Part shown: piece by piece, positions 7,374 to 17,426 of the stretch
How positions within the stretch are numbered: position 1 is the stretch's first letter
How the letters are laid out: each line of letters starts with the position of its first letter
NCBI RefSeq assembly: GCF_002154725.1
Contig: NZ_MTAW01000104.1
Span: 1 to 64,000, forward strand
Direction: 5' to 3'
DNA length: 64,000 bases
DNA from: Nostoc sp. 106C
GTDB taxonomy: Bacteria > Cyanobacteriota > Cyanobacteriia > Cyanobacteriales > Nostocaceae
Translations under genes and position numbers: made by a program
The notes under the pieces: generated by a model
Database searches by the model: none
What the model was told of the DNA's origin: nothing
What the model saw: the letters and a program-made list of their open reading frames with translations, nothing else

Positions 7374-8915
7374 TTAGGGAATTATTGCTTTTAATTGTGC
7401 CTGTTGTGGCTGAGTTGTATCCAAAATCTTAACGTAGGGTTTTTCCGTATCGCTAAATTGTTCAAATTGTTTAAGTTGGGATGCCAATAGATCGGCAGTT
7501 GCATCAGCGATATCCCCAGTACGTTTATGAAGACGCTCTTGTACAACTTCTAGAGGTGCTGTGCATTGAACAATTTGCAGGGGTATTTGATGCTTTTCAG
7601 CTTGGGTAATTGCTTCTTGGCGTAAATTTTGTCGGTCATATTTAGCATCCAAAATTACGGAAAAACCTTGCTTAGCAAGTATAATTCCTAATTCCAGCAG
7701 TCGTGTATAAGTTTTCTGCGTCATCTCTGGTGTATATATTTCATCACCACCCCGTTCTAATAAGGGAATTCCCGCCAAATGTTTTCTCACTGCATCTGAG
7801 CGAATGTGGATTGCTCCTAGTTGACGGGCTAAATATCGTGCTGTTGTACTTTTGCCAGAGCCAGATAAACCCGACATTAAAATCAATTGCCCTTGTTTGG
7901 GTTTAGTGTACTCCCAAGCTAGTTTGTAATACTTTGCTGCCGTTTTTGCGGCATCTTCCTTTACCGCCACTGGTACGCCAGGATCGTCTAACAAAAACGA
8001 GGTCACCTTTGCGCGTACATATGATTGACGGATTAAATATATGGGTAATACCTGTAACCCTTCCCAATCACCAGTCTGCTCTACGTAGGTATTCAAATAG
8101 GCATTACTGAGGTCTTTTCGCTGCTGTGCTTCTAGATCCATTACTGCATAAGCGATATCGAACATGACATCGACAAAGCGAAACGGTTCATTAAATTCAA
8201 TGCAATCGAACAGCATGATTTTGTCATGCCACAGAGCAATATTTCTTAAATGTAAATCTCCATGACATTCGCGGATGTAGCTATTTTGAATTCTGCTGGC
8301 AAATAAATCTGGGCGTTCTACAAAAAACTGCTCAGTGTAGGCTTTAGTTTCGTCAAACTGTACCTGCGTCTGAGGACCACCAATATATTTCTGGGTTTGC
8401 TCATAATTTTCGTCAAAGGCAGCTCTAACTTGCGGGACTTCACCAAAACTCCGAATATAATCATTTGTCTCAGTTTTGGCATGGTATTGAGCTACAACCT
8501 GTCCCAATTCTTCCAGACGTGCCTCATTTAACTTACCTTGTTCAAATAGAGCACTCAACAAAGCTTCTTGGGGAAACTGGCGCATCTTCAGCACATATTC
8601 TACAGGTTCTCCCGTTCCCCCTAGATGATATTGTTTCCCTACTAGAGTTATAGGTAACACTTCCAAATACAGTTCCCCAGCACCTCGCTGATTCAATCGC
8701 AATTCTTCATGACAAAAATGCTGCCGCTTTTCTAAGGTTGAGTAGTCTAAAAAGCCAAAATTGACAGGCTTTTTCAGTTTATAAACATAATCACCCGTGA
8801 GTAGTACATAGGAAACGTGAGTTTGAATCAGTTGAATGGGTTCTAGGACTGTATGAGGATAAAATCCAGGCTGTAACATTTGCTGAATTAACGCTGGAAT
8901 AGTAGCTTCTGTCAT
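7374..8915 (-). CDS. Aminoglycoside-phosphotransferase-like / P-loop kinase fusion protein
   Basis: Two-domain protein of 513 residues. The N-terminal part (about 1-335) is APH/choline-kinase-like, with the catalytic-loop motif HGDLHLRNI followed by the metal-binding segment MLFDCIEF. The C-terminal part (about 340-513) is a P-loop small-molecule kinase or zeta-toxin-like fold with GLSGSGKST and, further on, VILDAKYDRQ and RTGD. The fusion is widespread in bacteria, but its substrates are not established. It is unlikely to be an antibiotic-resistance gene, since the family is housekeeping in distribution. Both sets of nucleotide-binding residues are intact. It starts with an ATG at 8915 and is upstream of the small membrane protein. 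Confidence 0.82.
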   Translation of the reverse strand: MTEATIPALIQQMLQPGFYPHTVLEPIQLIQTHVSYVLLTGDYVYKLKKPVNFGFLDYSTLEKRQHFCHEELRLNQRGAGELYLEVLPITLVGKQYHLGGTGEPVEYVLKMRQFPQEALLSALFEQGKLNEARLEELGQVVAQYHAKTETNDYIRSFGEVPQVRAAFDENYEQTQKYIGGPQTQVQFDETKAYTEQFFVERPDLFASRIQNSYIRECHGDLHLRNIALWHDKIMLFDCIEFNEPFRFVDVMFDIAYAVMDLEAQQRKDLSNAYLNTYVEQTGDWEGLQVLPIYLIRQSYVRAKVTSFLLDDPGVPVAVKEDAAKTAAKYYKLAWEYTKPKQGQLILMSGLSGSGKSTTARYLARQLGAIHIRSDAVRKHLAGIPLLERGGDEIYTPEMTQKTYTRLLELGIILAKQGFSVILDAKYDRQNLRQEAITQAEKHQIPLQIVQCTAPLEVVQERLHKRTGDIADATADLLASQLKQFEQFSDTEKPYVKILDTTQPQQAQLKAIIP

Positions 8916-8934
8916 ATTTATGATTTAGAATTTT

Positions 8935-9035
8935 TAACCACAGGTGGAGAGAAGTCTGAGCGCAGGAAGTCTCCGCGCAGAACTTCGGAGCAGATAAACG
9001 CAGATAATTATCTCAAATCAGCGGCGTTTATCGGT
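8935..9035. repeat. Interspersed 'CAGATAAACGCAGATAA' repeat
   Basis: Contains AACCACAGGTGGAGAG, GCAGATAAACGCAGATAA and CGGCGTTTATCGG. Related CACAGATAAA/TTTATCTGTG units occur near 25270-25370, 44220-44250, 50330-50465 and 55530-55570, always between genes and often as imperfect inverted pairs. No coding potential. Confidence 0.5.
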
Positions 9036-9076
9036 ATTTGTAATTTTGGCTTTTGATATTTACGCTGATAGCTTAA

Positions 9077-9101
9077 CAAAAAACCAGGGTATTACCCCTG
9101 G
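9077..9101 (-). terminator. Rho-independent terminator of rplY/purA
   Basis: On the minus strand CCAGGGG-TAATA-CCCTGG is followed directly by TTTTTTG. It lies about 60 bases beyond the rplY stop codon and is the expected end of the purA-rplY transcript. Confidence 0.75.
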
Positions 9102-9158
9102 CATCATCAGTAGTTATCACAAAGTTTAAGTAGAAAAAAAATCAACTATCTTACGCAA

Positions 9159-9458
9159 CTAGTCTTTGGTAGCAGCAAAAAAGCTGACGTGGTAAGTCGT
9201 ACCCTTTGCAGGATGGGACTGAACTTCCCGAACTACAGTTTTACCACTCCACTCGATTTCAGGAATGTTAAGTTCAACTTCTGTCTTGTTGACAATAGCG
9301 TGTTTGAGCAGGCGCTCAACGGTTTTCGCATCAACTACGAGAGAAATTGATTCGGCACCTTTGTGGCCGTACAAATTGGCAGGGATTAATCCAGAACGGC
9401 GCAAAGCGTTTGCCTTGCTACCTTCTGGTCGCTTTTTAGATTCGACTGTCAGGGTCAT
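9159..9458 (-). CDS. rplY: 50S ribosomal protein L25 (short form)
   Basis: 5S-rRNA-binding ribosomal protein. The 99-residue product matches the single-domain L25 type: [29 protein letters not shown] at the N-terminus is the classic L25/Ctc opening. The rest is an L25 beta-barrel ending [19 protein letters not shown]. It lacks the C-terminal TL5/CTC extension. It lies 57 bases downstream of purA on the same strand, and a heptamer tandem repeat sits immediately before its start codon, in what would be its leader. A strong terminator follows. Confidence 0.88.
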   Translation of the reverse strand: MTLTVESKKRPEGSKANALRRSGLIPANLYGHKGAESISLVVDAKTVERLLKHAIVNKTEVELNIPEIEWSGKTVVREVQSHPAKGTTYHVSFFAATKD

Positions 9459-9462
9459 ACAA

Positions 9463-9494
9463 GTTGTTAGTTGTTAGTTGTCAGTTGTTAGTTG
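9463..9494. repeat. Heptamer short tandem repeat GTTGTTA in the rplY leader
   Basis: Four consecutive seven-base units (GTTGTTA, GTTGTTA, GTTGTCA, GTTGTTA) followed by a partial fifth. They end five bases before the rplY start codon, read on the plus strand. This is a Nostocales-type short tandem repeat. Confidence 0.75.
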
Positions 9495-9515
9495 CTTCAG
9501 CACTAATGACTAGCG

Positions 9516-11342
<1,827 letters not shown>

Positions 11343-11567
11343 GGATGAAAAAAATCAACCAAAATCTATCCTCAGTACCAGCAGCAAATTAGTGTAGTGT
11401 TGCTGGATATGATGATGCCAGCGATGGATGGTGCGATCGCTATTAATGCCGATGTCAAAATTATTATCATTAGCGGACTGTGATCAAATCAAAATAAAAG
11501 AGAAGCGGCTAACATGGGTGTAAGAGTATTTTTATCCAAACCCTGCACTGTCAAAGAGTTATTGTAA
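11343..11567 (+). pseudogene. Remnant of a response-regulator receiver (REC) domain
   Basis: One reading frame encodes ISVVLLDMMMPAMDG, the conserved phospho-acceptor loop of receiver domains. It continues with AINADVKIIIISGL and, after one in-frame TGA, REAANMGVRVFLSKPCTVKELL, the conserved Lys strand and last helix of the same fold. About 70 codons remain, the N-terminal strand with the acidic pair is missing, and stops interrupt both the start and the middle. No output domain follows. I infer a decayed gene or the stump of a deleted hybrid kinase. Confidence 0.7.
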
Positions 11568-11777
11568 ACAATTAGTCAAATAAAAGTTTTGAGTAGCGAG
11601 TCATGAGTACCAAGTTGAAAATCAAGCAGTTATGCGTGAACAAGGAACAAATGACTCAGTGCTGAAATTGCTCAACGATATAAATTAACAATAGTTTTAC
11701 GAATATTCCTACAGATAGAGATTTTTTTTCGCTATCTTATTGTTAAGATTATTAAAATTTTTCCCGAAAACACCACT

Positions 11778-12821
11778 ATGGCTTTATACGCTGAATTGCA
11801 TCGGCATCTGGGCGGTTCGGTTGTACCTCGTGTGTTATGGCGATATTTCGAGAGACATGCATCGGAGTTAATTTCCCGATTTGCAGACTATCCAGAATTT
11901 GAAGACTTTTACACAAGGCCGCGCAACACTCTAGATGAGTATCTAGAATTGCATACCCTAGTAGAAAGTGTGCAGACTGTAGAGACTTTGCCTTATTTTA
12001 TCTATCGCTTGCTACGGGGTGCTTATATATTTGAGAATTTAGCTTATTTGGAACTGCGCTACACTCCCTATCTCCGTACACCTGAACATCTGAGTCAATC
12101 CGAAAGAATTGATAAGATGGCAGAAATTGTAGAAGTTGTTGGACGAGCTAGTCAGTTGGAAGAATATCCGATTGTAACTAGCCAAATTCTCTGTATGCAC
12201 TCGCGCCTACCTTATGAGGTAAATAAGGCAATTATTGATTTAGCGGCGCAAAGCAAACAGTATGTCTGTGCGGTAGACATCGCTGGGGGTGATAGCTACT
12301 ACGCCGAGCGTATGGAAGAATGGATTGACCTATATGATTATGCTTGCTCCCTAGGTATTAACACTACAGGACATGTTTACGAAACCACAGCAGGTTGTTA
12401 CACCCAACTTTTACCTTATCTAAAGCGGATTGGTCACGGAATTCAAATTCCGCTGTTGCATCCTGAGTTACTCCCAGATGTAGCTAAAAGGGGACAGTGT
12501 TTGGAGGTTTGCCCTACAACTTACCTAAAAACAGGTACTTTACAAGATATACGTCAACTCAAATTAGTTTTTGACAGATGTTTTGAAACTGGGGTAGACA
12601 TTGCTATCTGTACTGATAATGCTGGTTTGCACAATGTGCGTCTGCCATTTGAATATGAAAATCTTTTGACATACGACATTATTAACTTTAAACAGTTGCA
12701 AGCTTGTCAGGACGCAGCCTTCCGTCATGCTTTTGCTTGGCCTTACGGCGAACGTCCTGCATCTCTGTTGAATGGATTGTTGAAACCTGAACCGCCGAAA
12801 GTTTTGGCAATGAAAGATTAA
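11778..12821 (+). CDS. Adenosine-deaminase-like amidohydrolase
   Basis: Member of the adenosine/AMP deaminase superfamily (metal-dependent TIM barrel, 347 residues). Metal and active-site positions look conserved in modified form: ELHRHLGGS (HxH motif) at the N-terminus, TTGHVYET where classical enzymes have HAGE, RIGHGIQI, and CTDNAGLH in place of the usual TDDP. The changed HAGE and TDDP motifs suggest a substrate other than plain adenosine, or a diverged subgroup, so I do not assign a gene symbol. The ATG at 11778 begins right at the conserved block, so the N-terminus is short. It stands alone on this strand. Confidence 0.8.
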   Translation: MALYAELHRHLGGSVVPRVLWRYFERHASELISRFADYPEFEDFYTRPRNTLDEYLELHTLVESVQTVETLPYFIYRLLRGAYIFENLAYLELRYTPYLRTPEHLSQSERIDKMAEIVEVVGRASQLEEYPIVTSQILCMHSRLPYEVNKAIIDLAAQSKQYVCAVDIAGGDSYYAERMEEWIDLYDYACSLGINTTGHVYETTAGCYTQLLPYLKRIGHGIQIPLLHPELLPDVAKRGQCLEVCPTTYLKTGTLQDIRQLKLVFDRCFETGVDIAICTDNAGLHNVRLPFEYENLLTYDIINFKQLQACQDAAFRHAFAWPYGERPASLLNGLLKPEPPKVLAMKD

Positions 12822-12860
12822 TCAGTTAGAGTGTTCCAAACAATAAATGATCCAAAACCT

Positions 12861-12943
12861 GTCATTGCGAATGAAGCAAAGCGGAATAAAGCAATCGCAG
12901 AGTTTGAGATTGCTTCGCTACACTCCGTTTCGCTCGCAATGAC
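12861..12943. repeat. Imperfect inverted repeat (MITE-like hairpin)
   Basis: The left arm (12861-12896) begins GTCATTGCGAATGAAGCAAA and the right arm (12908-12943) ends GTTTCGCTCGCAATGAC. The arms are about 36 bases each, complementary with a few mismatches, around an 11-base loop. Dispersed elements with this GTCATTGCGA...GCAATGAC pattern are widespread in bacterial genomes. The remainder of the 12822-13250 gap is low-complexity sequence without a supported gene. Confidence 0.7.
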
Positions 12944-13250
12944 AATTGGGCATTTTTTTACTTGGAGTACTCTTACTTGTGGGAAACTGGTTGAGTTAAG
13001 GGTCAACACCCTTACGCAAAATTCAAAATTATCAAGCCACCTAAAACACCGATGCAGTAATATCAAAATCCAAACGTTAGGTGGGATGGGGGAGTGTGAG
13101 AAGAGGGGGAGGCTTAATATTTCATTCTCCCCACACCTCCCACACTTAAGTCTCCCTCTCAATTGATGATTGCTCTCGATTACTGAATTGATGCTCTAGA
13201 TTTATCTAGGTGGCTTGAATAATACTGTTATTTAACACATTCAATACCAA

Positions 13251-13970
13251 CTATGGGCATACAGTCAAGGAAATCCTGCCAAAACTCTTGACCAAATTCT
13301 GCCACCCATCAGGGGAGACTATTGGTTTTTGCCAGCGAACCTCTTTAAAACCTACGCTGCGTAAAGCCCATTCATAAGTAGCTGTGCCGAGGTAATAATT
13401 ATCAAAACTGAATTGCTGCTTGCTATCAGAGATTGTGAATGTGTATTTTATCGGCGTGCCTTCTATTAATGGTGAGGTTATGCTTTTGATAAATCCATAC
13501 TTTTCAGTTGAGAGATAGGACTCAAGGGGTTGGGAGTCATTGTTATTAATGGTGACGAAACGACCGCCTGGTTTCAGGTTGGCAAATATGCTCTGACTTA
13601 TTTTGAGTAATTGTTCTCTGCTTTGGGCGTAATTCAGTAGATAGGAAGCCACCACCAGATCAAAGCTACCAATTTTACCCAGTTCAAATACATCACCAAC
13701 AATATATTCAATATTTTGGTGTTCTCTGGCTTCTTCAAGTCTTGCCAGTTCAATCATTTTTTCGGAAATTTCGACACCTATCACCTGATCTGCATCTAGG
13801 AGTTTGAATTGTCTGGTATAAAATCCTTCTCCACAGCCCAAATCTAGAAGTGATTTGCCTACAATATTCCCAAGCAGATGAAAGTATGTATATGCTTCAA
13901 TATGCAGCCGAAACGGCAATTGTTTGGATTTTTTATACTGCTGGGCTATGGAGTCATAATAAGTTGTCAT
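13251..13970 (-). CDS. Class I SAM-dependent methyltransferase
   Basis: Rossmann-fold methyltransferase of 239 residues. Motif I is LLDLGCGEGFYTRQF (about residues 40-54), with acidic motif II in VIGVEISEKMIELAR, then VGDVFEL and FDLVVASYLLNYA (motif IV region). The second half has a small-molecule-type cap including FVTINNNDSQP. The acceptor cannot be told from sequence; similar proteins act on small metabolites. It is single, on the minus strand, with an ATG start at 13970. Confidence 0.82.
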   Translation of the reverse strand: MTTYYDSIAQQYKKSKQLPFRLHIEAYTYFHLLGNIVGKSLLDLGCGEGFYTRQFKLLDADQVIGVEISEKMIELARLEEAREHQNIEYIVGDVFELGKIGSFDLVVASYLLNYAQSREQLLKISQSIFANLKPGGRFVTINNNDSQPLESYLSTEKYGFIKSITSPLIEGTPIKYTFTISDSKQQFSFDNYYLGTATYEWALRSVGFKEVRWQKPIVSPDGWQNLVKSFGRISLTVCP

Positions 13971-14227
13971 TTTTTTACTCCACTAACAGGCGTGATGTTC
14001 AAGAGCGAGTTTCTAAAACTAACTCAACATCTATAGCAGTGCTATTAATTCTCAACACCGTGCTTCGTATTGCCCTATAAATTGCAAGAATAACAATTGC
14101 CGGACGTAAAAAATTGAAAATCTATAATAATCGTAAATCTAAATTTCTAGTTTCATTTAATGCTTAGAAAAAACTGTACTGCACACCGTGCAGTACACAG
14201 AAACCAAACAATATTAACAAACAATAA

Positions 14228-14563
14228 TTAAGCACCAATACCTTCTGTAGCACCACCGATGGCTTTCCAGCCAGCAAGACCACCTTGGATTGGTGAAACT
14301 TCAGCAAACCCAGCAGCCTTTAATGTTTGGGCAGCACTTGCTGATTGTTCATCATTTGTGCCATAAACATAGATATGGCGTTCTGTGTGCAAAGAGGATT
14401 TAGCTCTTTTTGCTAGTTCATCCAAGGGGAAGGGAATTGCTCCACTAATATGACCTTGGTTGTAGGTTTGGCGATCGCGCACATCAATAATTGTAAAAGC
14501 TGGGTGCCCCCATTCTAAACGTAGCTTTAGATCGTGGGCATCAGTTACTAAATTGGTACTCAT
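14228..14563 (-). CDS. Rhodanese-like domain protein lacking the active-site cysteine
   Basis: Single rhodanese-homology domain (about 111 residues from the ATG at 14563). The fold landmarks are there: TIIDVRDRQTYNQGHISGAIPFPLDEL, then the strand HIYVYG, and GFAEVSPIQGGLAGWKAIGG near the end. In active sulfurtransferases the strand is followed by a Cys-containing loop; here it reads YVYGTNDEQSA, with no cysteine in the domain. It is therefore probably a non-catalytic, binding-type rhodanese. An upstream in-frame start at 14602 adds 13 residues that do not look like the family. It is divergent from mutL, 149 bases apart. Confidence 0.82.
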   Translation of the reverse strand: MSTNLVTDAHDLKLRLEWGHPAFTIIDVRDRQTYNQGHISGAIPFPLDELAKRAKSSLHTERHIYVYGTNDEQSASAAQTLKAAGFAEVSPIQGGLAGWKAIGGATEGIGA

Positions 14564-14712
14564 CGGCTTTTTCCGCTTATATCCATAAAAGCAATCTATC
14601 AAAGATCTAATTTCGATCGATATTTCTTTACAATTAATAAAAATTTCTTTTGAACGGGAAACAAAATTGCTTATTCTATTCAGTGGTTGGCTGTTCGCCT
14701 ACACTGTAATTT

Positions 14713-16416
14713 ATGACATCTACTATTCACGCTTTACCAACAGAGGTCGTATATCTAATTACAGCTGGAGAGGTCATCGACTCTTTAGCTTCTGTCGTGC
14801 GCGAATTGGTAGAAAATTCCCTTGATGCAGGCGCAACGAGAATTGTAGTTTCTTTGTGTCCCCAGCAGTGGCGAGTAAGCGTAGCAGACAACGGTTGCGG
14901 AATGAACCTAGATGACTTGCAAAAAGCCGCAGCAACTCACAGCACCAGTAAGATTTATAGTTGTGCAGATTTATGGAAAATTAGCAGTTTAGGGTTTCGT
15001 GGAGAAGCACTCCACAGTTTGACAAATTTAGCAAATTTGGAGATTTTGAGTCGTCCTGCAAATGAGAATTTCGGATGGCGAGTTAGTTATAGTGATTGCG
15101 GGAAAGTTAACCAGGTAGAAATAACTGCGATCGCTCCTGGTACAGTGGTGACAGTCTCGAATTTATTTGCCAATTGTGCAGCACGTCGTCAGGGTTTACC
15201 TCCAGTAGCACAGCAAATGAAAGCCGTACAAGCCACAATTCAACAAATTGCGCTGTGTCATCCTCACGTTACTTGGCAAATTCGGCAAAATGACCGCGAA
15301 TGGTTCACCATTTATCCAGCTACATCGATTAAACAATTACTACCGCAGTTTCTACCTCAAGTTAAAGAAGCTGACTTACAGCAAATTCAACTAAAATTAC
15401 CCAAACCTCCCAACTCAGAACTGACAACTCACGACTCAGCAATGACTTTGGTGGTAGGATTACCCGACCGCTGCCATCGTCATCGTCCAGATTGGGTACG
15501 TGTAGCGATTAACGGCCGGATGGTCAAAACACCCGAACTTGAGCAAACAATTCTGACAGCATTTCATCGGACATTACCACGCGATCGCTATCCAGTTTGT
15601 TTATTACATCTTGTCATTTCTCCCGATCAAATAAACTGGAATCGCAACCCAGCAAAAACAGAAATTTACCTCAACGAAGTTAATTATTGGCAAGAACAAG
15701 TTACCCAAGGAATTGAGCAAGCACTCCGTCTCAGTTCAGCCAATATTAAAGAAGCAGTTCATATAACGCGAGTGAGTAAATTACTTAAAGCCGCAGAAGC
15801 TAAAGGCGGTTACAATTTCAATCCGAAACATCCCAATGAAGGCGATAAAAATCAGCACTCAGGACTTAGCAATCCTTACTCTTTAAAAGCGGTTGCTCAA
15901 GTTAGCAACACTTATATTGTTGTGGAACATCCTGAGGGAATGTGGCTAGTAGAACAGCACATTGCCCATGAGCGAGTTTTATACGAGCAAATATGCGATA
16001 ACTGGCAACTTATCCCCGTCGAACCGGCAATAATTCTCTATCAACTATCCCCAAAACAAGTAGCACAATTACAACGCATCGGTTTAGATATAGAAACCTT
16101 TGGTGAACAACTTTGGGCAGTCCGGAATGTACCTGCAATGTTGCAGCAACGAGAAGACTGTGCCGACGCAATTTTAGAACTAAGTTTAGGTGGTGATTTA
16201 CAAGCAGCACAAGTAGCTGTTGCTTGTCGCAGTGCGATTCGTAATGGTACACCGATGGATTTGCCAGAAATGCAAACACTTTTAGATCAATGGCAACGCA
16301 CTCGCAACCCCCGCACCTGTCCTCATGGAAGACCAATCTATTTATCATTAGAAGAATCTGCTTTAGCGCGATTTTTCCGGCGTAATTGGGTGATTGGAAA
16401 AAGTCATGGGATTTGA
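14713..16416 (+). CDS. mutL: DNA mismatch repair protein MutL
   Basis: GHKL ATPase that couples mismatch recognition by MutS to strand removal. The N-terminal ATPase motifs are ELVENSLDAGA, DNGCGM and GFRGEAL, followed by the transducer domain. The C-terminal domain has EQHIAHERVLYE, corresponding to the metal-binding endonuclease motif DQHAx2Ex4E, then ACRSAIRNG and CPHGRP. It therefore looks like a nicking-competent MutL, as in bacteria without MutH. 567 residues, a usual cyanobacterial length. The first residues (ALPTEVVYLITAGEVIDSLASVV) diverge slightly from the consensus. The ATG at 14713 follows a promoter region shared with the divergent rhodanese gene. Confidence 0.93.
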   Translation: MTSTIHALPTEVVYLITAGEVIDSLASVVRELVENSLDAGATRIVVSLCPQQWRVSVADNGCGMNLDDLQKAAATHSTSKIYSCADLWKISSLGFRGEALHSLTNLANLEILSRPANENFGWRVSYSDCGKVNQVEITAIAPGTVVTVSNLFANCAARRQGLPPVAQQMKAVQATIQQIALCHPHVTWQIRQNDREWFTIYPATSIKQLLPQFLPQVKEADLQQIQLKLPKPPNSELTTHDSAMTLVVGLPDRCHRHRPDWVRVAINGRMVKTPELEQTILTAFHRTLPRDRYPVCLLHLVISPDQINWNRNPAKTEIYLNEVNYWQEQVTQGIEQALRLSSANIKEAVHITRVSKLLKAAEAKGGYNFNPKHPNEGDKNQHSGLSNPYSLKAVAQVSNTYIVVEHPEGMWLVEQHIAHERVLYEQICDNWQLIPVEPAIILYQLSPKQVAQLQRIGLDIETFGEQLWAVRNVPAMLQQREDCADAILELSLGGDLQAAQVAVACRSAIRNGTPMDLPEMQTLLDQWQRTRNPRTCPHGRPIYLSLEESALARFFRRNWVIGKSHGI

Positions 16417-16504
16417 TTTTTATAACCAGAAATTTTTAGTCTATTAGTGGGCGCTCTTAAAATAAGATAATCTGAGCAAATTGCCAGGCAGCTGAGGTGG
16501 AAAA

Positions 16505-16927
16505 GTGTGTGATTCAAATAATCCAAGCGAAGTTATTGAAAGCTTTCATGTGCTGATTGAAGGGCTACAACAATGGACACAAAATCAACAATTGGTGGAA
16601 AAGGCATTTGCTGGCTATCAAGATTGGTTATTTAGACGAGGACAGAGTTTAGTAGGTGCGGCTAAAGACAATATACAAGCAGATTTTCTAGAGCAGTACC
16701 TTATATTTCGTACTAATTCAAAAATAACTTCCCCCCGTATTATTACAAGGCTTTCGCTTTCACTTTGGTCTGGTGAGTGCGGAGTTGGAAAATTTGACCT
16801 CATAACAAAGGTTGATGGATCTACAGATAGCACTATGATTGTGCTAGATATGGAAACCTTAAGAGAAATGACTCCTCCTGGATCTGTACCAAAAAGTGGA
16901 ATGACAACATATATATCCTGTGATTAG
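16505..16927 (+). CDS. Hypothetical protein downstream of mutL
   Basis: A 140-residue protein I do not recognise. A purine-rich GAGGTGG five bases before the GTG at 16505 supports this start. The first half is helical and charged (VIESFHVLIEGLQQWTQNQQLVEKAF); the second has beta-type segments with LSLWSGECGVGKFDLITKV and a Met-rich end. There is no membrane helix or signal peptide. Just beyond its stop lies decayed toxin sequence, so it may itself be the preserved front of a longer gene truncated by insertion. That is an inference; no C-terminal remainder is visible. Confidence 0.5.
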   Translation: MCDSNNPSEVIESFHVLIEGLQQWTQNQQLVEKAFAGYQDWLFRRGQSLVGAAKDNIQADFLEQYLIFRTNSKITSPRIITRLSLSLWSGECGVGKFDLITKVDGSTDSTMIVLDMETLREMTPPGSVPKSGMTTYISCD

Positions 16928-16971
16928 CGCCGCATAAACATCGAATGGAGGCGACGGAAGGATTTATCTGA

Positions 16972-17058
16972 GATTGCCGATCTAGAGGTGTTAAGTTACG
17001 CTTAAACCAGCGATCGAAAAACAATTGAGCAGGCGATTTCAGCTTGAGACTTTTCTGA
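16972..17058 (+). pseudogene. Decayed DUF5615 toxin fragment
   Basis: Bases GATTGCCGATCTAGAGGTGT (from 16972) match the intact toxin gene downstream at its GIADPEVLNRAQTDDR segment (about 17523-17570), with scattered changes. The sequence then jumps by deletion to a copy of the toxin's 3' end (GCAGGCGATTTCAGC...GAGACTTTTCTGA, 17029-17058). The frame is broken. It is followed directly by the first nagZ-tail repeat copy. Confidence 0.65.
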
Positions 17059-17110
17059 AAAAACCTGGTATTGATTTAAAATTCTACTTCTTGAAAATAA
17101 CAAGCGATTA
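17059..17110. repeat. nagZ-tail direct repeat, copy A (diverged)
   Basis: AAACCTGGTATTGATTTAAA...TTCTTGAAAATAACAAGCGAT matches copies B (17776-17833) and C (17899-17956) with more changes. Read on the minus strand it still encodes a variant of the last residues of NagZ (FQEVEF and stop). It lies upstream of the toxin-antitoxin pair. Confidence 0.7.
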
Positions 17111-17192
17111 CACAATATTTAAACTCAACTAGTTTTTGATTGGGTGCGTAGGAGCGATCGTAAACTTAAGACAACGCACTCAACGTCACCCT

Positions 17193-17423
17193 ATGGATTG
17201 GCAATCTCGAATCACGATTGATGCTAATATCCTGGTCGGCAAACCCATTATCAAAGGCACTCGCCTTGCTGTGGAGTTTATTATCGACCTGCTTGCTCAA
17301 GGCTGGACAAACGACGAAATTCTCCGCAATTACCCTGGTATCACTCTTGAAGATATTCAAGCGTGCCTCAGCTATGCCAGCGCCACCCTTAAAGCAGAAA
17401 AAGTTTACGCCTTTCCTGCATAG
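17193..17423 (+). CDS. DUF433 antitoxin
   Basis: Small helix-turn-helix-like DUF433 protein (76 residues), the usual antitoxin partner of DUF5615 nucleases. The sequence is typical throughout: SRITIDANILVGKPIIKGTRLAVEFIIDLLAQG, then WTNDEILRNYPGITLEDIQACLSYA. The ATG at 17193 matches the family start (MDWQSRI...); upstream in-frame starts run into unrelated sequence. The stop codon lies three bases before the toxin ATG, so the two are translated together. Antitoxins of this type normally bind the toxin and repress their own promoter, which would lie in the gap after the decayed copy. Confidence 0.88.
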   Translation: MDWQSRITIDANILVGKPIIKGTRLAVEFIIDLLAQGWTNDEILRNYPGITLEDIQACLSYASATLKAEKVYAFPA

Positions 17424-17426
17424 CTC

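Noticed and set aside
7374-8915. APH-like fusion as an aminoglycoside-resistance gene
   Set aside because: The same fusion is a widespread chromosomal protein and there is no resistance context.
9463-9494. Tandem heptamers considered as a CRISPR-like array
   Set aside because: Units are seven bases with no spacers; these are short tandem repeats. No CRISPR repeats or cas genes occur in the window.
12818-13166. Open frames on both strands across the inverted repeat after the deaminase-like gene
   Set aside because: Both translate the hairpin arms and low-complexity DNA and have no start signal or known similarity.
16010-16348. A 112-codon open frame on the minus strand inside mutL
   Set aside because: Lies opposite conserved C-terminal MutL motifs; composition is a shadow of that gene.
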